Below are positions 11,140 to 23,045 of a DNA stretch of 64,000 nucleotides, piece after piece. A model generated the notes under the pieces. That model was given only the letters and a program-made list of their open reading frames with translations, was not told where the DNA came from and made no database searches. Source of the DNA: Congeria kusceri (lineage: Eukaryota > Mollusca > Bivalvia > Myida > Dreissenidae); the NCBI GenBank assembly GCA_027627225.1, contig CM051028.1:20893201-20957200 (forward strand), given 5' to 3'. Each line of letters opens with the position of its first letter. Within the stretch, counting starts at the first letter, position 1. Made by a program: the position numbers and the translations under genes.

Positions 11140-11455
11140 AATTGCTGCTGCTGATGATGATGGTGATGATTATGATGATGCTGACGACGACGATGATGAT
11201 GAGGAGGAGGAGGAGAAGGATCAATTATTATTGATGGTGATAATAATAATGATGTTGTTGTTAATAAAGGTAATAATACTGATGGTGGTGGTTATGGTTA
11301 TAGTGATGGTAACCATGACAATGCTGACTTTGGTTATGAGGAGACGGAATACAAAATCTGCCATATGATGCTGCTGCTGCTGCTGCTGCTGCTGATAATG
11401 ACGATGATGACGTTGCTACTGCTGATTATAATAACGATAGTGATAATGTTGTGAC
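11140..11455 (+). repeat. mixed GAT/GAC/GAG/GCT microsatellite
   Basis: Imperfect triplet repeats, with a purer (GCT)7 at about 11370-11392. The frame over it (Asp-rich) is an artefact. Confidence 0.85.
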
Positions 11456-12817
11456 TGTTGTCATTGTTCTTGGTGACCGACAATAACTTTACTGCGTCTG
11501 TCTAACACTGGGTGCTAACATGGCGTTTCCTAGACTAACAAACAGCCGTCCTTGTACTTCTTTAACCCTGGAGCGACAGACAGAACTTAACAAATCTTAC
11601 CATCTGCCTGTGAAAGATCCACGCAATAAAGAACCGTATGTACACCATGAGTCGACAGAAGTTACCCCCTGCCGACAAGTATACCCGTATCTGCTCGCGG
11701 TCTCACAATACGACTTGATAATGTACCACCGTTTAGTCACCGCGTCCATTGAAACACGTACCGTCTTTTGAGTATTCGTGAGTTGTGGGTTCAATCTTTA
11801 GTCATCCCACACAATGAAGACGGCCGCCCTGTCGCCTCGAGTTTAAGAAAGGTCGCGAAGCGTCACACATGAACAGCGGTGTCGGGTTTCACTATTTTAT
11901 ATCCCACAAAGGCAGTTATCTCGTGTGTGTTTTTTTTTAAATTAATGTTCATGAATCTTTTTTTCGGCAATTACAGTCAATTTCTTTTTTATTTGAGGGT
12001 TCAATTCTTACTATTGCGGCAATATGTGTTTGATAAACGTAAAAGTTGGGTTAAGGTTATTCGGTTCTTTTTAACTCGTGCATGTAATACCATTTAGGCT
12101 GTTGTAGTAGACTGAACTACTTGTTCACAAAGTTTTGATTTGTCATTTACAGTCAATTTCTTAATCTTTTTTTTCAGTATTCACATTTTAGTATTATTAT
12201 ATAATTAGAGTGTGTTTTTAATAAACGTAAATGCTGGGTAAATATGTTATGAAATCGCTGATGTTTACATGTCTGTGCATGTAAATTAATATATTATTCA
12301 CTAAGAAAGATTACATTACAAAAATTGGAACTTAAGTTAAAATAGAGTTTCCTGTAAGATAAACCAAACATTGTTTTTAATACGACCCAAGTGTCAGTAT
12401 CATAGTCCCTATGCTGTGCACAGCAAATATACTTTTAGCATAGTTTTGTATTATGTCTATCTTTAAGGTGACTTTATTCTAAACAAAATACGCGTATTAA
12501 CTTTAAATATTCACTAATATGAAAACCATGTAACAAAAAAAAAAACAGAGTCAAGTCAGTATTTTAAACGTCAGTTTCTTGCATATTTAAAGCGTCCATC
12601 AAAGTTTGCCCGCATTTTGCACAAGCACGTTTTTACTATTAATTTATTAATTTATAAATCAATCAAAATTTGAAGATTAAATATTTAATGTTGCCTCTAT
12701 AAATATTATAGAATTTCATTATAATACAAACAACAATGCAATACGTCAGTATAATTTACTACCAGTAAACCCTTCTATTTTATATCAATAATGTTTGAAT
12801 CTCAAAATTTAATGCCA
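11456..12817. other. no gene supported
   Basis: An 83-codon plus-strand frame at 11520-11771 starts with ATGGCGTTT and is GC-richer than its surroundings, but a second frame is open on the other strand and no domain is visible. TTACAGTCAATTTCTT and GATAAACGTAAA-type words recur at 11968-12045 and 12150-12228, an old direct repeat. Confidence 0.4.
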
Positions 12818-12888
12818 ACATCGGTGGTTCAGTGGTAGAATGCTCGCCAGCCACGCAGGTGGGCCGGGTTCGATTCCCGGCCGATGCA
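12818..12888 (+). pseudogene. degenerate tRNA-Gly(GCC) copy
   Basis: Same 71-nt length and layout as the tRNA at 13480, with intact A box and B box (12867-12877) and a T4 run at 12895-12898. It has several damaging changes: G1 to A (mismatch at the top of the acceptor stem), U33 to A at 12849 just before the anticodon GCC, and a C-A mismatch in the anticodon stem. The invariant U33 is needed for normal decoding, so this is probably a pseudogene, though it could still be transcribed. The flanks show no obvious similarity to those of the intact gene. Confidence 0.8.
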
Positions 12889-13479
12889 CATACATTTTAC
12901 TGGCTAATTGAATATTATTTAAATTTGCGATGACTATAAAATGTTCTCTTTTCTAATTCATGCAAAAAGTTATACTTCTTAACAATTTTTCTTTCCAGTT
13001 AAAACTTGTCCCAGTTTCGCTCAATAATGAAGCGTATTTCCATTAATATTCGCCAATAAAAAAAACAACTTTTAAGATCGAACGACCTTGTTAATAAATA
13101 CGTAATTAAAAATAATATTTTAGTAAATACGTTTTGTTTCGAATTTCCACACAATGGCTCGAAATACGGTAGCACTAATTAATACATCGAATTAAGTTTT
13201 CACTGCATAAGAATATTAAGAATTGTTTAAACCTTCGCTATGAACTAGAATACACACGTTCTCTAGTTCAAACTTCATTTAATGTGTTGACCAAAGATCA
13301 ATTCATTCACCTTACATTTGAGCCGATTTTCATTGGCTTATATTTCAAATGAAACCTTAAGATTTTAAAATTCGTAACTTATCTGCCACGTGTAAACTTC
13401 TATCAGTGTAAACAAACCTTGTAAACGTCGTTTACAATGCAAGCTATACAACCTTATATTTTTAATCTATATGTCGACC
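12889..13479. other. spacer between the two tRNA-Gly copies, no gene
   Basis: AT-rich with no coding or RNA signal. AACGACGTTTACA-like inverted words near 13415-13440 are the only structure. Confidence 0.5.
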
Positions 13480-13550
13480 GCATCGGTGGTTCAGTGGTAG
13501 AATGCTCGCCTGCCACGCGGGCGGCCCGGGTTCGATTCCCGGCCGATGCA
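13480..13550 (+). tRNA. tRNA-Gly (anticodon GCC)
   Basis: A complete 71-nt tRNA that reads GGC/GGU glycine codons in cytoplasmic translation. The acceptor stem GCATCGG pairs with CCGATGC, with A as discriminator. The A box (13487-13497, TGGTTCAGTGG) and B box (13529-13539, GGTTCGATTCC) match the Pol III consensus exactly. The anticodon loop CTGCCAC places GCC at 13512-13514 after the invariant U33. Anticodon and T stems pair fully apart from wobble. A T5 run at 13553-13557 is a good Pol III terminator. No intron. A degenerate relative lies 662 bp upstream on the same strand. Confidence 0.96.
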
Positions 13551-14420
13551 CGTTTTTACGATGATCGTATTTTTATTATTTGCAAATTGTTAAGACAATT
13601 TTAACGCAAAGTCAATTACCACGCTACAATAGAACTCAGACTGAACTTAGAATTTGAAGATAATAATAATGCTTTTTCGCCAACGAGGAGCTGATGACAA
13701 CACTTAGACACACGAATGGTTTTTTCGATGTTACGGATGACTATAAAAACAAGACAGTTAGCTTATCCATTCATATTCGACAGATACTATAACCAATCAA
13801 TCGAAACAGATAAATCAAAGCTGATTAATTCTGTTGATACATCTGAATGCAATCTTTCGTATCAACGTATTCAATCAGTTTTGAGTGTTACATCTTACAT
13901 AAAGATAATATGACAATCAAATGATTGATTTTGACAGGAAGCTTCGTGATATATGTATCTCAGATAACGGTTCAATAATTCTATACACTGGGTATCTCTA
14001 ATATCGGCAGACAACATCTAAATAATGATACATTTACAATACAACACTATCTATGTTCAATTTGTTACGATTTGTTTAACTAGGCAGGCAACATCTAAAC
14101 AATGATAGCTTTACAACACTGTCTGTGTTTGTTACGATTTAATCGCCGATTAAATCAAATCGCACAAATCTCGATACTGATCGTTGTTTACATAAAATCA
14201 TATCGCCGTAACGCGATACGCAGAATCGCGCTCCTGGCGCGTGCCGTGTCGTCTGCTGTCAAAATGGCGGGACATTGTGACAGACTCGGGCTCGTGCGAA
14301 GATAATATTTCCAAAGGCAGCTATTTTGTCGACTGAATCAGTACCATGAAATCTGATTAAAATCATGTCCAGTCTGACGCTAGCTACTGTACGTTAAGGC
14401 GTAAACAAGTTGTTGGTTTC
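13551..14420. other. no gene seen, apart from the CpG patch listed separately
   Basis: AT-rich. A 67-codon frame ends at 14305 across the CpG-rich patch; its coding value is not supported. Confidence 0.45.
14215..14300 (+). promoter_or_regulatory. small CpG-rich patch with a YY1-like site
   Basis: Compared with the AT-rich flanks, this patch is rich in CpG and holds TGTCAAAATGGCGGGAC (YY1-like AAAATGGCGG at 14261-14270). It lies about 850 bp before the ETS/YY1 pair at 15110. It could be a second start region or chance. Confidence 0.2.
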
Positions 14421-14625
14421 CGCCTACCAGACCCCTTGTTTTTTTCCGCCAACCCTAAAAGTTTAGTTTTTGCCTATCGATCATTATTTTTTTCTGACAT
14501 TTAGTAAACACAGCAGATTTTAAAAATACGAAGTGTAATTTTGAAATTTATTTTGAAAAAAAGTAAATTTCAAACTCATATTGGGAAATGTCTTTTTCTA
14601 TGACCTTATTTATAGTAAGGTACAG
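14420..14625 (+). repeat. dispersed repeat C, copy 1
   Basis: CCGCCAACCCTAAAAGTTTA and TTTTGCCTATCGATCATTA match, in reverse orientation, the sequence at 57588-57745, including TTTTTCTATGACCTTA at one end. A dispersed element with unknown ends. Confidence 0.65.
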
Positions 14626-14675
14626 TTTATTTACTTTTTCTATGACCTTATTTATAGTAAGGTACAGTTTATTTA
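14592..14675 (+). repeat. 42-bp tandem duplication
   Basis: CTTTTTCTATGACCTTATTT onward to CAGTTTATTTA occurs twice, at 14592-14633 and 14634-14675, almost identical. It is recent and sits at the end of repeat C. Confidence 0.9.
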
Positions 14676-16443
14676 ATGGGAAGCGTTTAAACATTTTACA
14701 TACAGTCTAATATATCAAAACTGTGTGGTGAATATGCCGCGAAGAAAAATAAAGTTAAAGAAACAAAAAAAAATATTTTTACCTTTCCCCATCTAGATTT
14801 TTTTGGAGACGTAAGCGGAAACCGGAAACCTTAATGGGCTGAACAGTTTTAGAGCGAGCGCAAGGATTTGATCGCAGTCCCATGATAAATGTGTTAGAAA
14901 ACTCGAAAACTACAATAAGCCCATAGCTTACATACCCGTCAAAACGATACTACATTTAGTTCTAATAATTTGTTAGATATATCCTCTATGAGTTTTTTTT
15001 ATAATACTTAATGAAAAACATATGGTTTTAAAAATTTACATTACAAGTTTTGAAAGCCGCTTAGTCTAAGATCTATAATACTATATATGGCAAGCTAGGA
15101 AAAACGTCGCCGGAAGTCGGGTTTCAAATATGGCGGATGTGAATTCGCAATAACGGGAGGTAATATCCAAGGGAGATCACCTAGTTTTGGGAAAGGCCTA
15201 TTCGTCAATTTTCACATGTATCAAGCACGTTGCTATTTTGATGTTTATTTATTGAGAACATCATTATTATGATATGATATTATTATTGTTATAATATCAT
15301 TAGTTAAATAGCGAAACACGCAAGACTTTTTATGAATAAAAATGAGCTAATACTGTAATAAACTAAATCGAATATTAATGAAACGAACCTTTTATAAAAT
15401 ACAAACATGCAAACCAGTGCGAGCGTTATTTATTGCAAAGACGGTTCATGAACGGCGCCGCGCATGTGTGTATTGTATGTGATGACTTTTATCGGAAGCA
15501 TATGTAAGGGGCATTATTATATTTATCATGTTTACAAACACTTGCTTGACGTCGCTGAGTCAAACTGAGTGTATATTGAATATCAAATCTTTAGTTTTGC
15601 GATCTTGACTAAACTGCGTCTTTTGTTACAAAAAATAAGTCATGTCACTCAACACTTACTTGTAAAAAGATATTGAAATTATCGGCATTCTTCATAGATA
15701 TAATAGAGAGCCCTTTGACGCTTAGCATCAATGTTTTTTTTTTTATAACTGCTGCTCTGTTAGACTGACTTGACATATGAATGACACAATTTTCGTCTTG
15801 AAGAAAACAAAACTACTACCGAAACCTGTATTGGAAAAACATGGCTAAAGTATTTATATCTCATCAGGCGACTATTTCCATGTTCCAGACGAGAAAACCT
15901 AATCCCATTAACTGTTGTCTATAGACAATTCCGATTTCCATCAAATTAATCAACTGTAAATCTCGAACATATACTTCATTACAATTTAATGGCCGCCATT
16001 CGAGTACTGAATGAAGCCTCGTTCTGAATCAGTATGCAAATATGTTATCTAGACGCACAGTAACAAAAATTGGATACTTTGGCGGAACTTTTTAAATACA
16101 AAGTTTCGTGGTCAAATGACGTCCCTTGGTAGTGATAAATCAGATGAACAGGCCACAAAGGGACATAGACTTAGTTCTAAACAAAAATATTAGCGCTGAT
16201 AAATCACCATATGCCCAGACGACATGAAAAGGGCAATTGACATTGTCAACATTGAGTATTTACTAATTCATGTTCTAATCGCGTCTGTGTCCCTTCTTTC
16301 ATAGACAATTCTGGACAATGAACGGGGTCATTCCGTGGTCGAGCAGTGTTTATTTAGTGACTGGAATCGTCCAGGAACCCGAAATAACTTCCAAGGACTT
16401 TTATGTATATAGCATTTACAGTACATCTAGCTAATGTCTCGAA
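14676..16443. other. no gene; holds the possible ETS/YY1 promoter
   Basis: AT-rich sequence. CRE-like TGACGTC occurs near 15547 and 16118. No exon could be supported. Confidence 0.45.
15108..15165 (+). promoter_or_regulatory. possible TATA-less promoter: ETS plus YY1 motifs
   Basis: A perfect ETS/GABP-type core CCGGAAGT at 15110-15117 is followed ten bases on by AAATATGGCGGATG (15126-15139), a good YY1-type site. This pairing is common at TATA-less housekeeping promoters in animals. A possible splice donor GAG|GTAATA follows at about 15160. No downstream gene on this strand could be linked to it, so its role is inferred from motifs only. Confidence 0.3.
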
Positions 16444-16682
16444 AAGGTACCGTAATAGTAAGCTTTTATGCGGAGCAATAGCTGTAGAGGACGGTGCCGT
16501 AATAGTAAGCTTTTATGCGGAGCAATAGCTGTAGAGGAAGGTACCGTAATAGTAAGCTTTTATGCGGAGCAATAGCTGTAGAGGAAGGTACCGTAATAGT
16601 AAGCTTTTATGCGGAGCAATAGCTGTAGAGGAAGGTACCGTATTAGTAAGCTTTTATGCGGAGCAATAGCTGTATAGGAAGG
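16444..16682 (+). repeat. 47-bp minisatellite, five copies
   Basis: The word CCGTAATAGTAAGC starts at 16450, 16497, 16544, 16591 and 16638 (the last with TATT), an exact 47-bp period. Copies are nearly identical. The array ends about 20 bp before a very long GGT tract. Confidence 0.95.
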
Positions 16683-16702
16683 GTAATAATAGTGGATTAA
16701 CA

Positions 16703-17480
16703 GTGGTGGTGGTGGTAGTGGTGGTGGTGGTGGTGGTGGTGGTGGTGGTGGTGGTGGTGGTGGTGGTGGTGGTGGTGGTGGTGGTGGTGGTGGTGGTGGT
16801 GGTGGTGTGGTGGTGGTAGTGGTGGTGGTGGTGGTGGTGGTGGTAGTGGTGGTGGTGGTGGTAGTGGTGGTGGTGGTGGTGGTGGTGGTGGTGGTGGTGG
16901 TGGTGGTGGTGGTGGTGGTGGTGGTGGTGGTGGTGGTGGTGGTGGTGGTGGTGGTGGTGGTGGTGGTGGTGGTGGTGGTGGTGGTGGTGGTGGTGGTGGT
17001 AGTGGTGGTGGTGGTGGTGGTGGTGGTGGTGGTGGTGGTGGTGGTGGTAGTGGTGGTGGTGGTGGTGGTTGTGGTGGTGGTAGTGGTGGTGGTAGTGGTG
17101 GTGGTAGTGGTGGTGGTAGTGGTGGTGGTGGTGGTGTGGTGGTGGTGTGGTCGTGATGGTGGCTGTTGTGATGGTGGTGGTAATGATATTTGTGGTTGTG
17201 GTTGTGGTTGTGGTAGTGGTTGTGGTAGTGTGATGGCGGTGAAGGTGCAGGTGGTGGTGTTGGTGTTGGTAATATTGGTTGTGGTGGTGGTGGTAATGAT
17301 GGTGGTGGTAATGATATTTGGGGTGGTGGTGGTGGTGGTGGTAGTAGTAGTAATTATATTTGTGGTGGTGGTGGTGGTGGTGGTGGTGGTGGTGGTGGTG
17401 GTGGTGGTGGTGGTATTGGTGGTGGTGGCGATTGTTGTGGTGGTAATGACATTGGTTGTTGTTGTGGTGCTGGTAGTAGT
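16703..17480 (+). repeat. very long (GGT)n microsatellite
   Basis: Nearly pure GGT from 16703 to about 17145 (some AGT and GTGT interruptions), then impure G/T-rich triplets to 17480. It gives poly-Val, poly-Gly or poly-Trp on this strand and poly-His/Thr on the other, none regarded as coding. The G-rich strand could form G-quadruplexes of the two-tetrad kind. Confidence 0.95.
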
Positions 17481-17576
17481 ACAAATGATTCTTAATAATT
17501 ATTTATAATCCTGGCAATGTTCAAACTTGTCTTGATACTTCTAAATATAGATGGTGTGAAATCTACTTAGAAACGT

Positions 17577-17928
17577 CAGTGGCGTAGCTTGGCTTCAAAA
17601 TATATATAGGCACAATAGGCTGAATCTACAAAATGACGCTGCAAGCGATAATTTGGGCCAGGAGTGTTTATACTCGTATGTGGCTACAAACAACTAACTT
17701 CAGCTAAACCCTGATTCTACAAAATAATTGTAAAATAAGCGTGTGTTTATTTCATATTGACGTAATCGACTCGTTAAACAATGAAGTATCAACACAGCCA
17801 AGAAAGATCCCCATAACCCCCACCCCCCACTCTTGTTTTTATTGCATTGTTGGCTTATTTAAATTTTTCATCTCTGGAAAAAATGTATAGGCACGTGCCT
17901 ATAGTGCCTAAAGGAAGCTACGCCCCTG
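17577..17928 (+). mobile_element. 352-bp TIR element
   Basis: Left end CAGTGGCGTAGCTTGG and right end AAGCTACGCCCCTG are inverted (14 of 15 positions). No transposase. The inside holds the perfect palindrome ATAGGCACGTGCCTAT at 17887-17902. The right half is duplicated downstream. Confidence 0.7.
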
Positions 17929-18406
17929 AATGTTTAACAAATTTAAAAAATGCCATTAAAGACGTTCGCAACAAAAAGAAAATAATTGGGTTAATTTCTC
18001 CTTATGCTTCATTATTTCTTTATTGTTTATAGGTTACAAAATACTAATTTCAATCGATAAATATAAATCTTTGTAAGTCATTAAGTTCTAGTCAATGGTT
18101 AAAAGTTCATAAAGCATTATAATTATCAAACCACATGTATACAATATATATTGTCAAACAAATTAGTAAAAAAAAGGATCCATTAAATATCTTCATTCTA
18201 TTTTGGCAATTGATACGTTGTTTTCGTAAACACGAAACATCAAAAAGGCTACACAGATACCCTATTTATAGTCCAATATTTGCCAAACAATTTCGGTGAC
18301 CCATTCTTTTTATTAATGTTTTGATGTAAGTATACATTGGTGCATGTATGTGCGAAAATTTAAGAAAATCTGTCATTTGGAACTAAATATATTGATGCAT
18401 AATAAA
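17601..18406 (+). repeat. 810-bp tandem duplication, unit 1
   Basis: Matches 18408-19222 with about 95 percent identity by eye, offset 807 bp at the start and 816 bp later because of a 9-bp insertion in unit 2. The 61-codon frame at 17847-18032 is part of this unit and is not regarded as coding. Confidence 0.9.
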
Positions 18407-18407
18407 A

Positions 18408-19222
18408 AATATATCGGCACAATAGGCTGAATCTGCAAAATGACGCTGTAAGCGATAATTTGGGCCAGGAGTGTTTATACTCATATGTGGCTACAAACAA
18501 CTAACTTCAGCTAAACCCCGATTCTACAAACTAATTGTAAAACAAGCGTGTGTTTCATGAAATTTATCTCATATTGACGTAATCGACTCGTTAAACAATG
18601 AAGTATCAACACAGCCAAGAAAGATCCCCTAACCCCCCTCCCCCACTCTTGTTTTTATTGCATTGTTGGCTTATTTAGATTTTTCATCTCTGGAAAAAAT
18701 GTATAGGCACGTGCCTATAGTGCCTAAAGGAAGCTACGCCCCTGAATGTTTAACAAATTTAAAAAATGCCAATAAAGACGTTCGCAACAAAAAGAAAATA
18801 ATTGGGTTAATTTCTCCTTTTGCTTCATTATTTCTTTATTGTTTATAGGTTACAATATACTAATTTCAATCAATAAATATAAATCTTTGTAATACATTAA
18901 GTTCTAGTCAATGGTTAAAAGTTCATAAAGCATTATACTTATCAAAACCACACGTATACAATATATATTGTGAAACAAATTGGTAAAAAAAAGATCCATT
19001 AAATATGTTCATTCTATTTTGGCAATTGATACGTTGTTTTCGTAAACACGAAACATCAAAAAGGCTACACAGATACCCTATTTATAGTCCAATATTTCCC
19101 AAACAAGTTCGGTGACCCATTCGTTTTATTAACGTTTTGATGTAAGTATACATTGGTGCATGTATATGCGAAAATTTAAGAAAATCTGTCATTTGGAACT
19201 AAATATATTGATGCATAATAAA
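18408..19222 (+). repeat. 810-bp tandem duplication, unit 2
   Basis: Second unit. It keeps the right terminal repeat of the TIR element (ending 18744) but lacks the left one, so the duplication started inside the element. Three differences in the 61-codon frame all change the amino acid. Confidence 0.9.
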
Positions 19223-19970
19223 TGACGTTTCAAAAGGTATTATTAGTACCCTACTTAATTGTCCAGTCAAATTCATTATTTTAACAGTAAATATACGTAA
19301 AGCGTTTTTTATTATCAAAATACACTTGTATATTGCCAAATAAGACACGTGAAAACATATCAGTTGGAAGAACCATAAGCTTGTTTGAAAAAAAAGCTCC
19401 CCTACATATACTTAAAACATTGATAAAAAATCGAAACTGAAAAAGTTGCTTTGACAGGTACCGTATTCAACACCCAATATTTCCGGACAAAGCTGATGAC
19501 CCCTATTTTTTAACACTGTTTTAGTTTCAGTATACAATGACACATGTATATGGAATTTTTTAACAAAATCTGTCGTTTGGAACAAAAGATATTCGAATAT
19601 TTGATTAGTAATTGATGTTTTCAAAGGCATATTAAATGTCCAATGAAAGTCATTATTTAATTGGTAACAATAGATAAAGCGCGTTTTATCATTAAACTGC
19701 ACTTGTATATTGCCAAACGAAATATTATAACAAAGATGCATTTAAAATCTCCGTTCTTGTTTGAATATGAACGCTTTATATAATTGAACATTGCTAGTCA
19801 CACAAACTGCAAAAAGGACTTCGACAAGTAGCGTATGTAAACCCCAATATTCCCGGAACAAGGCCGGTGACCCCAATTTTTTAAGACTGTTTTAGTTTTA
19901 GGATACATTGACACATGTTTGAACAATTTTTTTTTTTAAATCTGTCGTTGGATAAAAATTGGACGAAATT
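19223..19970 (+). repeat. two older, diverged copies of part of the 810-bp unit
   Basis: A module of about 160 bp with CCAATATTT-CC-AACAA, GGTGACCC, GTTTTAGT and ATCTGTC-TTTGGAAC recurs at 18237-18400, 19046-19210, 19440-19605 and 19805-19965. CTTGTATATTGCCAAA also recurs. The last two copies are more diverged, showing several rounds of tandem growth. Confidence 0.7.
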
Positions 19971-20640
19971 GTTGCGAACGTCTTTAAAAGCCGACACAGA
20001 TTTTCTTCCAACCTGAACTCGTTCGAAGAAAAAAACCAAACAAACACTTGTGGGACCCATTCCTAAGCGTTATCCAATAAAATCTCTGTGAATTATTGAC
20101 TAAGCACTGAACAACCTTCGAATTAAATTTCACAGAACTTCGCAGAAAGTGTATTCGAGCAGTCTATCTATTCAATTATTGTTTTGATTTGTGCTTTCGC
20201 ACCAAGATACTGTTACCGCTATCGACTGTTGATCTATAAATATGTCCACGTTTTTTAAAACGCGGTCTATTATTTGACGCCAATGGGATAAACAATTTGC
20301 AAACTTCATTGGTCAAATGGCCGTTGATGCTAGCGAAACACAATAACAATCAATAATGATTAAGCGAAACTAACATAACGCGTTTCCATCAATGGAAAGT
20401 GGAGTAGAGTTTTAAATTGCATAATATATTCGTCTTTTTTGTTATCGAAATACCGGTAAACGTATTAATTATTTGAAATGATGAATGTAGAAGACCTGCA
20501 TTGCGAAATAGAAACGATTGTTGAATTCATAACCATACTATCATTATATATATATGCTATCTAGAAATCATTTTGAAATCAATGCAGTTAATGTAGAATT
20601 GATCACAATAAAGTAGACTACAAAGAAAATACAGCTGCAC
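19971..20640. other. no gene seen
   Basis: CGCCAATGGG and CATTGGTCAAATGG at 20279-20323 are CCAAT-type words in both orientations; no linked gene. Confidence 0.45.
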
Positions 20641-20664
20641 ACTGAAAGGTTTTGATGTCATCAA

Positions 20665-21100
20665 TATCGTTCCACCATCATCATCTTCTTCTTCTTCATT
20701 AACACCATCCTCCTACTCCTCCTCCTCCTCCTCCGCGTCAGCATCATCATCATCTTGTTTTCCGTTTAACTTTTACATCTTTATTTTCTTCTACTTCTTT
20801 TTCTTCATAATCATCTTTTTCTACTTCCTGTTCATAATCACAACATCATAATTATCATCATCACCATCGTCGTCATCGTCGTCGTCATCATCATCATCAT
20901 CATAATCGTCATCATCATCGTCGTCGTCGTCATCGTCGTCAATATCATCATCATCATCATCATCATCAACACCACCACCGCCACCACCATCATCATCATC
21001 ATCATCATTATCATCATCCACATCAACATCATCAACGTTATTTTTATCATCATCAGCAGCAGCAGCACCAACACCACTATTTCAGTCATCATCACCCTCA
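20665..21100 (+). repeat. CAT/CTT/CGT microsatellite block
   Basis: Imperfect ATC, TTC and GTC triplets, purest at 20840-21010. Asp- and Met-rich frames on the minus strand are artefacts. Confidence 0.9.
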
Positions 21101-21540
21101 AGTAAAACAACAGCAATACAATTATATTTAACTACTATTACATACGCCAGTTGCGCTGTTCCCGTCTACAGTATTTGTGTATATCTCTTATTGACGTACG
21201 TAACTGTTTTATTATTGATTCGAATAACAACATTGGAGCCTTTGTTGATTTGATTGATGGTCGTAAATTCCGGATATGAAGTACTCCCATATGGCGCATA
21301 CAAGATGAATATGCTTATCGTGCCCGCATAAAATGGCGATTAATTACATGGACTGTTATCCCCGTTTACCTGATGAGGAATGTAGGTTTCAGCCTTTGTT
21401 ATTGATTTCGTCTGGATGTCTCAAGCATGTCTGGGTCATTAATGTACACTGTCGTATTGATCTTTAAAGGTGCAATTCCGTATTTATATTCAATAACAAA
21501 CGCTCAGAAATATATCGAATCACTATTAAACACGCCATTT

Positions 21541-22365
21541 TAAATATCAACAACATCCCATTCCCATATCAATATTATCCCATTACCACATCAATAGTAT
21601 CCCACCCCTATAGCACTTTCCCATATCAACAATATCCCACCCCATATCAACAATATCCCATCACATATCAACATTATCCCATTCCACATCAGTAGTATCC
21701 CACCCCTATAGCAACAATATCCATTTCCATATTAATAATATCCCATACCGTATCAACAATATCCCATCCCATATAAACAATATCCAATTTCCATATCGAC
21801 AATATCTCTGTTCTATATCAACAGTATCCCATCGTCATATTTATATCCCACTCCAATATCAACAATATCCCACTCCAATATCGACATTATCCCACTGCCA
21901 TATCAACAATATCCCACTACCATATCAACAATTTCATTTTTCCCTATCAACAATACTCCGTCCCATTTCAAAATATCACATCCCCATATCAACAAGGTCA
22001 CTTCTCCATTTCAATAATATTCCATTCTTATAGAAACAATATCCCGCCACATATCAACGATTTTCCATTCCCACATTGACAATATCCCGTTCCATTTCAC
22101 GAAGATGCCTTTCCCATATCAACAATTTCCCATGCTCAAATCAATAATACCCCTTTTCCATTTAAACAATATTCCTTACTCATATCAACAATATGTTCTC
22201 CCATAACAACAATATACCGCCCCATATCGACAAAAATCGCACCGCCATATCAACAATATCTCGATCAAATCAGCAATATCACATTCCCATATCAACAATC
22301 TTCCCTACGCATATCAACAATATCCCTTTTCATATCAAACATTTTCCAAAAATGTATCAACCTAT
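21541..22365 (+). repeat. diverged minisatellite, unit about 22-23 bp, about 36 copies
   Basis: Variants of CCATATCAACAATATCCCA repeat for over 800 bp with many substitutions and small indels. No frame stays open, unlike the other arrays in the window. Confidence 0.9.
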
Positions 22366-22894
22366 ATGATTTAACTGTACTTCTTTGGAAAGATATTCCG
22401 CAACAAGTGCGTTGCTAACGAATTGAAATAGCAGATGAAACTTTCGCCAGAACCAGTGACAACGTAGCTTTAAAGAAACCACATTGTTTGTATAGGTAAC
22501 CCCCATTTCATAATGAAACAGACTTAAACTTAATCTTGTTATATAAGGAGTGAATCTATCGAAACATTTCGACAGATATATAAATAGATAGGACTTAAGT
22601 CCGACATGTACAGAACTGTATGGATTAGCCCGCTTTAGAAAATTACCTATTTATAATGATGTTTGGTCTAGTTTTGTGGGTCTATGTTTGGTATGTTTAC
22701 CGATGATCATTCATTAGTGTTATTGTTTTTAATCTATTTGATAGTTGCTATATGAGTGTCCACCAGCGATGAAAATTAGCGGTGCACAAGTTTATATAGC
22801 AGTACAAAAATGACTGTTTCCTTTATTGCAGACGATATGATTTAACTTCTCGATTTAACTGTAAATACTGCTGTGGGGCTATTAGGACTATCAT
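22366..22894. other. no gene seen
   Basis: AT-rich, without clear repeats. Confidence 0.5.
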
Positions 22895-22997
22895 GATGTT
22901 AACATTGTTATTGTTGTTGTTGATGATGATATTGATGATAACACTGATGATATTAATATTTATTATCATCAAATGATCAATATCATATTATTATTGA

Positions 22998-23045
<48 letters not shown>

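Noticed and set aside
11520..11771. 83-codon frame starting ATGGCG with GC-richer sequence
   Set aside because: Equally open on the other strand, no domain, no splice signals. It ends near a B-box-like GGGTTCAATC, so it may be an eroded SINE, but the A box is not convincing.
16654..17508. Poly-His/Thr and poly-Val frames over the GGT tract
   Set aside because: Pure microsatellite translation with no flanking protein-like sequence or splice signals.
17847..18848. Pair of similar 61-codon frames, suggesting a small duplicated gene
   Set aside because: They lie in the 810-bp duplication and include a transposon end. All three differences between the copies change the amino acid, opposite to what selection on a protein would give.
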